NCBI GenBank assembly: GCA_021030915.1
Contig: JAGEMR010000038.1
Location: 124,001 to 188,000, forward strand
Source of the DNA: Astrothelium macrocarpum
Taxonomy: Eukaryota; Ascomycota; Dothideomycetes; Trypetheliales; Trypetheliaceae
Length of the DNA: 64,000 nt
Direction: 5' to 3'
Under the pieces are notes generated by a model, which had not been told where the DNA came from, ran no database searches, and worked only from the letters and a program-made list of their open reading frames with translations. Positions 56,134 to 64,000 of this stretch are shown here, one piece after another; position 1 is the stretch's first letter, and every line of letters starts with the position of its first letter. A program made the translations under genes and the position numbers.

Positions 56134-58217
56134 TTACGCTCCAGCACTCATCTCAATTTTCTTGCCCTTGACACTCCTCCATTGGACAAAGATGGCTCCA
56201 GCAAAGCTGAGCGCTGCCATAGCTGTACTAACATAGAAAGTATCAGTCACGGCTGCATCATATGCAGTTAAGACACCAGGGAGAAAGTGTGGTGGAATTT
56301 TGTCCTTGAGAGATGTTGCCCCTGTCGCAAGCACGATGCCGGAGCCGAGGTCCGGAACTGTAGCAGTAAGAGCGGAAATTAGACGGTTGGTGAAGACATT
56401 TTGTCCAACTAAGTCATATGCAGGTCAGTTTGATAATCGGTTGTGAAAAGAAGGTCCACTGTTGCCAATACATGACTTACTGGAGATGAAAAGAGCACCA
56501 CCGAGAGTTTGACCAAGCATAAAGATTGCGGTTCCAATAGGATGATCTTTCTTTGGTAAAACTGTTTGCACTGCAATCAAAGGTTGCTGCATGCCCATTC
56601 CCACGCCGGCGCCGTAGAGCACCTGATATCCAATCCACATGGAGTGGCCTGTGTTTGTTTTGAAAGTGCTCAGTAGCCCTGCACCAATGCTCATGAGAAC
56701 ACTGGAAGTGATGATGAATGGAGTATAGTATCCTAGAGTGGTGACTAGACCTCCAGCACCCACTGAAAGAAGTACGACTCCAAGAATCATGGGCAAATTC
56801 ATGATCCCTGATTTAGTGGCCGACACAGACTTGATAGCTTGGAACCAGATGGGAAGGTAGTAGATCATGATGAAGAACGAAGCTCCAAGACAAATACCAA
56901 ACCACATGCAGGCGGCAACAGTACGCTGTTTAAGTACGCGAGGAGGGATGGTTGCATTCTCCTGCCGCCATATCTGTATGCCTGCAAATGCTATAGCGAG
57001 GATACCAAAGATGGTAAAGAGGGTAATGATTCGGCCATTTGACCAGGGGAATTTTGAGCCACCCCATTGGAGGGCAAGGAGGAGACAAACTATTGCTGGA
57101 AGGAAGATGGCAGTGCCTAGAATGTCGAATTGTTTGGTTCGTTCTCTCCATCCAATGCTCGCTACCTGTGGTCTTACCGGATCGGTATAGAACACGACGA
57201 TGAATGCTGTAGTGACAGCGCCGAAGGGGAGATTGATATAGAAGCACCATCGCCAGCTCACATGATCTGTAAAAGCGCCTCCCATCAGAGGCCCGGCCAC
57301 AGAAGCGAGACCATACATAGCTCCTATCAACCCTGTGTAGGTAGGTCTTTGATGAAGTGGGACGGTAAAGGACACGATAAGAATCGCACCGGTAAAGATG
57401 CCAGCTGCGCCAAGACCAGCAACAGCACGACCAACGATAAGGGCAACAGAGGTTGGAGCAGTGGCGCAAACTAGAGAGCCGACTTCGAAGGTCAGAATAG
57501 CGAAGAGGTATAGCTAGCATTACTTTAGTTTGCAAGGCTTTCAAGAAGAAGCGGCAGTTCGTTTTCTTTTAGTGTATGCAGACTCGCTCGAGTCTAGACA
57601 TCTGGTCTTCTGGGAGAATCATGGCATCTGCAATGGGATGGAGAAATACTCACCCACTTTATCGAGAGGAACGCATAGAATTTGCCGTACAAGAGCTGGA
57701 AAGCGCATGTTGTAAGCAAATATGCGCTCCCATACCATCCGACGTCGTCCAAAGTATTGAAATGGTCGGTAATTTTAGGAATGGCCACGGCAATGATGGT
57801 ATTATCTAGCTCTTGTTAGTCGTTGATCCAAGATTCCGTCCACAGGCAATTACCCAATGCCATGCAAAATACCTGGAATATTGCGTTACTAGTTGTTACC
57901 GTTTGGATGAATTCTAGACGTACCGACAACATTAAAGCAATCGTGATGAAGAGAAGCTTTGTAGATTTGGGATACTCAGTTTCGTCCCCTTCCTCGATTC
58001 CTGCTTTGGTGGTGGAGGCTGCCTGTTCTTCTGTAGCCTCGCCGCCTGACTTTTCTCCATCCACGGATAGGCTTCTTGCTGACGTCTCGGCTAGTGCTTC
58101 TTTCGTTTCTTGTGACTTCTCGACGTCTGATGTACCGCGGTCATTATAAATGGTAGTAGCATACGATGGCGCGACACTGATGGGCCGTTCAAGGTCAAAT
58201 TTTTCCGGGTCCTCCAT
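56134..58217 (-). CDS. MFS drug:H+ antiporter-type transporter (DHA2-like, 14 TM)
   Basis: Probable proton-driven exporter in the plasma membrane. Five exons: 58217-57924, 57872-57854 (19 nt), 57805-57654, 57513-56481 and 56408-56134, giving 590 residues. The hydrophilic N-terminus of about 80 residues is Glu/Ser-rich. TM1 ends in FCMALDNTIIAVAIPKITDH and is followed by DDVGWYGSAYLLTTCAFQLL. Motif A-like LIVGRAVAGLGAAGIF is followed by motif C, GLASVAGPLMGGAFTD, with the following WRWCFYINLP that marks the antiporter group. GMGMQQPLIAVQTVL and the late helices complete 14 predicted segments. The fourth intron (140 nt) is long for this window. Substrates unknown; the chitinase beyond it is unrelated in function. 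Confidence 0.92.
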
Positions 58218-59236
58218 GTTCAGTGATGATCTAAAGTTAAAGCAAGATGAATCCAAGAAACACAAACAATAAATGATGAATGAGAGACAAAGATGGTGTC
58301 TTGAGAGTTCTTTACAATTACACACTACAAATTGACAGCGAGCATGTTTTATGAAACATCATGGCAGACCAAAAACGGAACAGTCACATCAATTTGGCCG
58401 AAGAAGAGTCAAAAGGAGTTCAACAACTTTCTCAAAGGGGTAAGGCGAGAGAAGACAATGCTGGGCTAGAATTATCTACATGACCCAATTGACGACGCCG
58501 GCTGCGCTCGACCCTGGCCTTCCGGGGCACGCGCGGGAACGCCGACTCCGGTTCCGAACAGATTCCTGGGTTTGCTCTTGAAGTGGAGTTCCTCGGATCG
58601 CATTTATAGCCAAGTTCTTTTGCTCAGAGGCCATGAGCCTCGAACATGTGGTTTACGCCTCCCTGAGTAAAGTAAGCGAGAGCATGTTCCAACTGTGGCA
58701 TGGGATTGACGCCTAACTGAGATCCTTAGTCATGCATCAATCTTGTGGCACCATTGTCTTGCTTCCGGAATGGAAGTGGATCCGTTCCGATTCTTGTTTC
58801 CCTCCCAAAATTTATGCAGTTTGACAACATGGGTGAAACTCTGACCCACACCCCGTTGATCCTTTTGTTCTTTCTTCCGTTGGTCCCACTATTGATTGGT
58901 CTAGAACGTACCGTGGAAGTTGTTTGGGACAAAAGGTGAAATGTGGAGATCTGCCACCCCCTGATTGACTCACGGCATTGCTCACTCTGCACACGTATGG
59001 GAAAAGAAGTCACTTGAATTTTTACAGTTTCGAAAGCTGCCTAGCCCTGCTGACTGTTGATACTCCAAGAGCAGTAAAAAATGTATTCTAAAATCCAGCA
59101 TCAAACAATTTACCGGAGGCTGCAGTCGGCAAAATGAAATAGAATACCGAGAGAGGAGCCTGTCTAATCCCGATCACCATGACACCATTCTGACTCCGAA
59201 GAAAGGACTACACTTGACACTCCGATGTCCTTCTGA
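58218..59236. other. Intergenic region between MFS gene and chitinase
   Basis: About 1 kb, containing the MFS promoter and the chitinase 3' UTR. No gene recognised. Confidence 0.5.
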
Positions 59237-60438
59237 TTAGTGCTCTATCGAATTGATCCTCGAGCCTCTTCTCATACTCCTCTTTGATACTGAAGTCATG
59301 TTCGAGTTGGAGCTCGTCAGGTCGGATTCGATACCAGCCAAAAAGCCAGAATTTGCATAGGCTTGAGACGCGTCCCACATCATGACACCTCCGAAGCTAC
59401 TGAAGCTCTTCGAGTAATTAATAACAGCAGCGAGCTCACTCGTAGACTCGTATCCGCTGCCAGCAGCGCTTGGCCCGGCTGGCACTCCAAGAAGCACCTT
59501 GACGTTCGGATTAGCAGAAGTAGTGGTCGCCCAATTGTTCCATGTATCGAAGTTGAAATTATTCTGCGTGGTAGTGCCGGCTGTGTACGATTGGACACCG
59601 CAATAATTGTTGTAAAATTGTACCCAAATGGCGTCAAAATAGACGCCACCAGAGAGCATTGGGTTGTCAGCGGCATCTGGGAACGGACATTGGGGTGCAG
59701 CTGTCAAGTAAAATTTCTTGGAAGTGTCCGCATCCATCAAAGAGCGAAGCTGGTTTGCAAATGCTGGCATGTTGGAAACAGTGGATTCAAAGTCAAAGTC
59801 GAACCCATCAACAACAGCATTCCCAAATGGTCGAGGCGCACTGGCGTTCGAACTAACCGGACCAAATGATTGCCAGATTGTGTTTGCACCAGCGACTGCA
59901 GCATCTGTAGATGTAAAGCCACCTTCACTGTATGTGGCGCCCCCGATGGATAAAAGAATGGTTTTGCCGTAAGTCTGTTGGCATGTTGTAATATCGTCAC
60001 TTTACTAATTAGCTATGGGTGTGCATGGAGTCTGAAAGGAGTTTCCTCACCCAATCTGAGGGCAATCTAGAAGTGCGGTGCCTGAAAAGGTCGAGCAATC
60101 GTTGCCTTGGTTGGCAAAGTTGATCTCAGGTTCTCCACCAGGTCCGTTGATAACGTCGAGAAATGCCATTGGGATAACATCGATATCGGAGTCTGAAGTG
60201 AATCAGGTAAGCACAGTGATTTTTGGATCTTATTCTACGTATGCATCTTTGTGTACTTACTTGCACAATAGGTGGCTAGCGTCTGTTGCGCAAGGCTGCC
60301 AGTGCCTTGGTCATAGGAGTTTTGACCCCAGTACACTGCTATGTTGGAGGCCGACGACAAATCCAATCCTGCATGTACTGTCCTGGAGGCCAGAGCAATG
60401 ACTGCCAACGACCGAGCATATTGAAAGTACGACATCAT
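59237..60438 (-). CDS. Secreted GH18 class III chitinase
   Basis: Endochitinase of family 18, hydrolysing beta-1,4-GlcNAc linkages, exported from the cell. Exons 60438-60261, 60192-60051 and 59999-59237 give 360 residues. The N-terminus is a signal peptide (YFQYARSLAVIALASRTVHA). The barrel motifs are NIAVYWGQNSYDQGTGSLAQ, KTILLSIGGATYSEGG, and the catalytic DGFDFDFE at 171-178 with Glu178 as acid/base. AAPQCPFPDAAD, FDAIWVQFYNNYCGV and GGVMMWDASQAY follow, as in class III plant/fungal-type chitinases. There is no chitin-binding module. The C-terminal about 30 residues are Ser/Arg-rich without an obvious GPI signal. It probably serves cell-wall remodelling or nutrition. Confidence 0.95.
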
Positions 60439-62991
60439 GTGGTGTGGTCGAAACTAAATGCTAAAAGAACTCCAAGGTCTTCGTGTTTGGAGATTGTCAC
60501 TTGTGGAATGTTCTCAAGTTTATCCAGGATATTCTACAGCCCGAACATCTCTTCTCCTTTATATTCCCAGTCTTACATCCTCCCACATGAACATTGTCTT
60601 CTGGAGACTGACAAATGACACGTTACAACGATTCGGCGCGAAGTGTTCCACCTCCGTGTGAATGCCATAGGAAGCATACTGTGCAATCAGATGCCATGTT
60701 TCAGCGAAACAACGCAACATCACTCTGATCGCATCCGATGACACTCGAGCAGTTTGGCTGTGACATGGGACATTTAGCAACCTCCAAGCCCTGTGCCGCA
60801 ATGCGTAGAGTGGAGTCAGGTGCGTGGTATCATCCGCTGAGCTGCTGTTCTGCAGATGGAAGGAGCTCGTTGACCATTAGGAAGAGAGCCACACTCTGAA
60901 GAAGATATCCAGGGGAACGCGCGAGCCACTACATCAGCATCAAGCGCACAGATTGGATTCCAACGTGTTGCATTTCCCAGTGGAGTCATCAGTGCCGAGA
61001 CATGAAGCGGACAACATACCAGGATCACCTTATTCATGTTGTCTCCTGCAGAAGCCATGTGCTTAGGTGACACATCAAAAACTCCTAAGTTCTCCTGGTC
61101 GTCGGATAACCGCATAAGCTCGATTTGCAGGTCCGAGGAATATGCACCATTGGAAACCTGGAATATCTGATAAGTCTGCCGTGTGGTAGGGCGGACTGAC
61201 TGAGCATTCCCATCACTTCCGGAACGCGATTCTGGCTATATCACTATATGATTGGCTCTTGGTAGCGCTCCCGTAGTGACAGCAACCTTCACGCGACTAC
61301 TCCGCATCGTCGAATTTCCCTCGCCGAGGTACCAAAATATCCGGACTGATGGTGTTAAGAAGGTGAGCAGGCAGAAACCTCACTGTTAGCCGCCCAATAG
61401 ATCTTCATTTTCTTTTCTCAGGGTATTCCACTGTTCCGCTATCAAGCCGGATCATGGAGACATCCAACGCGGGACCTGGCGCGAGGGAACCGATAGCAAA
61501 GAGATACGATCTTATCCAGTATCTCAATGATGAGATAAGAGCTTCTGACCACTTGTCATCTTGGATCAGGGTACAGGACCCATGAACCGTGACTACTGAG
61601 TGAATAGCCTTTCCTTTTTCCGTAACCCAAGTTCTTTCGTCTAATTGGCTCATCAGCGGTGCTTTGGCCGAATACTGTTGCAATCGCAGCGGCGGTGCGG
61701 CCCGAGACGTGTGCACACGATGATCCTACCTTCTCTTCCCAGTAGAGGCACACATGTAGGAAGCTAACAGGGAAGGCGAACATTATTAAGATCTTGAAAC
61801 TAGCTGGACGTTTGTTTTCGGAGGACGTTTGGTCGATTAATTGGAGTAAATCGATCCGACTTGTGCCTTTTGCTCTTGGTATATTTGTGGAAATGTTTAT
61901 ACGCATAGCTAAAGCATCTGAATTATCGAGGCGATTTAATGTCTAGCTAGTTCGTTTGGTTAGGACTCACCATTACTTGTTCGTCTACGAAAAGCAGGAT
62001 TAGAGGGTAAGGTAGTTGCCGGGATTTGGCGTTCATCCGATAAGGGTCAAGTTAAGGTTGCATCGTAACCAAACATCTGTAAAAAGCAAGGATCACACCT
62101 CACTAGGTGTACGCACCTCATCCCGTACCCCCCCAATTGTCTTAATTGCTCCTTGTTTGATGCTTTTTCGGAAATTAGGATGAAGTTGGTAAGGTGTCAC
62201 GGCCATCCTTTGTTGGCGCATCTACCTATCCACGCGAGCACCCTGAGATACCTACCCTCGCAATCCGTGGACTTTAATGTTTGAGAAAGGAATGCAAGCC
62301 ACCCACCATCTTTCCCAATCCTGCGGCTGCCTGAATCTTTGCGCAAGAATCCACGCTTCTTCGGTTCCGGTTGTGCGGCCCAAGTAGGGATATTTAACTG
62401 CACGATCAATAACGACGCGTATCCATATCTGTGGACCGAGGTCAGCTCGATTTCAGACCTAAAGCCGACCGACAAGCCGATCGCTTAGCCCCCTTTTGGC
62501 TCCAGGCCACCCCGCCATTTATATTTTCTTCCGCTCAATAATCTTCTTATCTCTTGTAGCAAAGTCGCAGCACAAGAGCACTCTATCACGCGACCTAAGG
62601 ACTGTTGCCAGTGATACGCTGCACGCGACGCGTTGTTGATCCTAGCAAGTGTACGGTAGCAGCGCGTCAAAGTAATTCAAAGCACTTAGCAGAGCTGATG
62701 GAATTGTGATCGGCAAAAGATGCTATGTTTCTGGTTGCAATTGTCAGCCTTTCACCGGACCAGAGCGACGAATCGACGAGGCGTCCATGAGGCATGAGTT
62801 CCCAACCACCTTTGACTTGAACTGAATTGCCATGTGAACTACTAGCATGCGCTTTAGCATGTTTAGAGAATGGTTTGGAGTATTAGATGGCCTTTTTTTT
62901 GTTATCGATGGACTTACAGGAAGGTTGGCTGACTGGGATACACATGATTCTGTGACGAGACTGACATTCATTGATTCGAATAGACCGTCTT
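60439..62991. other. 2.5-kb region without a recognised gene
   Basis: Between the chitinase start and the SDR stop, both on the minus strand. Two overlapping minus frames at 61405-61906 and one at 60816-61115 have mixed amino-acid composition but no motif I know. A decayed gene or a lineage-specific one could hide here, but I cannot support a call. Confidence 0.4.
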
Positions 62992-63933
62992 TCAAAGGCT
63001 AAATGACAAACCGCCATTTGCAGAAATCAAGCTTCCAGTACACCAGCCAAATTCCTGACCGCAGATTGAAGACACCAGACCCGCAATCTCGTGGGCATAG
63101 GCTGCCCGACCTCCGAAGCGCTCTCCTAGTTTCAGCACCTCCTCATCATCGCATTCGCGTAATCGAGCCAATGGAGTCACGGGATTCCATACTGCAAGGC
63201 CTTTCTTTACCTCTTCTGGAGCCGAGAAGTACATATCAGTCATGACAGGTCCTGGATTGATGGTGTTGACTGTCGCCCTTTCTGCAAGTTCTCGACACCA
63301 AACCCGCGCCATGGCCTCCAGAGCACCTTTAGCCCCACTGTAAAGTGTTGTATCAGGTGTTCCTACCTTGGAATTGATGCTGCTGAGCATCACAATTCTG
63401 CCAGAACGATTCATGGGCAGAAAAGGCTTACAAGCAGTTGTGAGTAATATAGGTCCGAGCACATTGACAGCATAGTTGTAGTTGAAATCTTTCGGAGTGA
63501 CTGATTCAAGGGGTCCGAGATACAAGGTTGCTGCGTTGTGGATAAGAAAATCGATTTGGAGGGGATTGAACTTTTGTTTTGCTGCCTCGACGACGTTTCC
63601 ACATCCCTCGATTGTACTGATGTCGGCTTGTGCAATTACAGCTTGAACAGAGTGCGCCTTAGTAACCTCGACAGCAAGCAAGGCTGCGACAGGACCCGAC
63701 AAGTCCGTGAGGTGATTTATTACGACGTTACAACCTTTGGAAGAAAGATTTCGGACTATGGCAGCGCCAATACCTGATGTCTTGCATAAGTCACAAAGAG
63801 GCCATGACAAGGATTGTGGGTCCTTCAGAAGCCAAACCACCTGGTCAATCAAAGAAAAAAGCATACCTCTTGCTGACCCAGTGACAATTGCCAACTTGCC
63901 TTCGAATGGTCTCTGATTTGAAGCAGCGAACAT
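62992..63933 (-). CDS. Short-chain dehydrogenase/reductase
   Basis: Classical SDR oxidoreductase using NAD(P)H; substrate unknown. Exons 63933-63867 and 63773-62992 give 282 residues. The cofactor motif TGSARGIG spans 18-25 and is created by the splice. NAA is at 102-104 (variant of NNAG), catalytic Ser near 153-154 in the MLSSINS stretch, and YSGAK at 167-171 with Tyr and Lys of the catalytic set. NPGPVMTDM and the closing GSLISANGGLSFSL are typical. The 93-nt intron is a multiple of three without stops, so the unspliced frame is open but breaks the Rossmann glycine motif. It resembles fungal 3-ketoacyl-reductase-like or versicolorin-reductase-like SDRs; no cluster context was found. Confidence 0.92.
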   Translation of the reverse strand: MFAASNQRPFEGKLAIVTGSARGMLFSLIDQVVWLLKDPQSLSWPLCDLCKTSGIGAAIVRNLSSKGCNVVINHLTDLSGPVAALLAVEVTKAHSVQAVIAQADISTIEGCGNVVEAAKQKFNPLQIDFLIHNAATLYLGPLESVTPKDFNYNYAVNVLGPILLTTACKPFLPMNRSGRIVMLSSINSKVGTPDTTLYSGAKGALEAMARVWCRELAERATVNTINPGPVMTDMYFSAPEEVKKGLAVWNPVTPLARLRECDDEEVLKLGERFGGRAAYAHEIAGLVSSICGQEFGWCTGSLISANGGLSFSL

Positions 63934-64000
63934 TGTTCAATAGTATTTGAGTCCTTTTCTAACTGAACGTAAGGAGGTTCCTTCTCACGAAACCAAAAAT

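Noticed and set aside
1..64000. CRISPR arrays, insertion sequences, complete transposons
   Set aside because: No spaced direct repeats, terminal inverted repeats with a transposase, or reverse transcriptase frames were seen; the DNA is eukaryotic.

Overview
The window is nuclear DNA from a filamentous ascomycete (Pezizomycotina). Genes are dense on both strands. They carry many short introns, mostly 46-95 nt, with GT donors, CTAAY-like branch sites and AG acceptors. The proteins are fungal housekeeping types. Residue patterns, especially the mating-type fragment, look most like Leotiomycetes or relatives; this is an impression, not a placement.

Layout. 1-8.9 kb: GFA1 (+) converges on TRM112 (-). 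An AT-rich gap follows, then a broken alpha/beta hydrolase and a secreted M20 peptidase (both +). 8.9-20 kb: PEX1 (-) and MCM7 (+) diverge from a promoter with a cluster of MCB-type boxes. Next come MPC1 (-), a mating-type alpha-box relic (-), SmB (-) and the ribosomal protein gene RPL11 (+). 20-31.6 kb: a CSC1/PHM7-type channel (+), a large F-box protein (+), and a ubiquitin-like-domain protein with a terminal CaaX box (-). A GT-rich microsatellite lies just upstream of the last gene. 34-42.3 kb: SET1 (-), RIB4 (-), mitochondrial ribosomal mL59 (-) and the proteasome beta3 subunit (+). 42.6-55.6 kb: STT4 PI 4-kinase (-), the condensin kleisin BRN1 (-) and an NCX-type cation exchanger (+). 56-64 kb, more accessory in character: an MFS drug-type exporter (-), a secreted GH18 chitinase (-), about 2.5 kb without a recognisable gene, and an SDR oxidoreductase (-).

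Most genes are independent housekeeping genes rather than members of one pathway. Two chitin-related genes lie far apart: GFA1 makes the amino-sugar precursor and the chitinase degrades the polymer. I found no virus, transposase, CRISPR array or convincing tRNA. The most interesting items are the isolated MAT1-1-1 alpha-box remnant directly after SmB, the 9-nt microexon in SmB, the CaaX-terminated ubiquitin-like protein, and the hydrolase with no ATG and three in-frame stops. Gene models were spliced by hand; exon phases were checked for every multi-exon gene.
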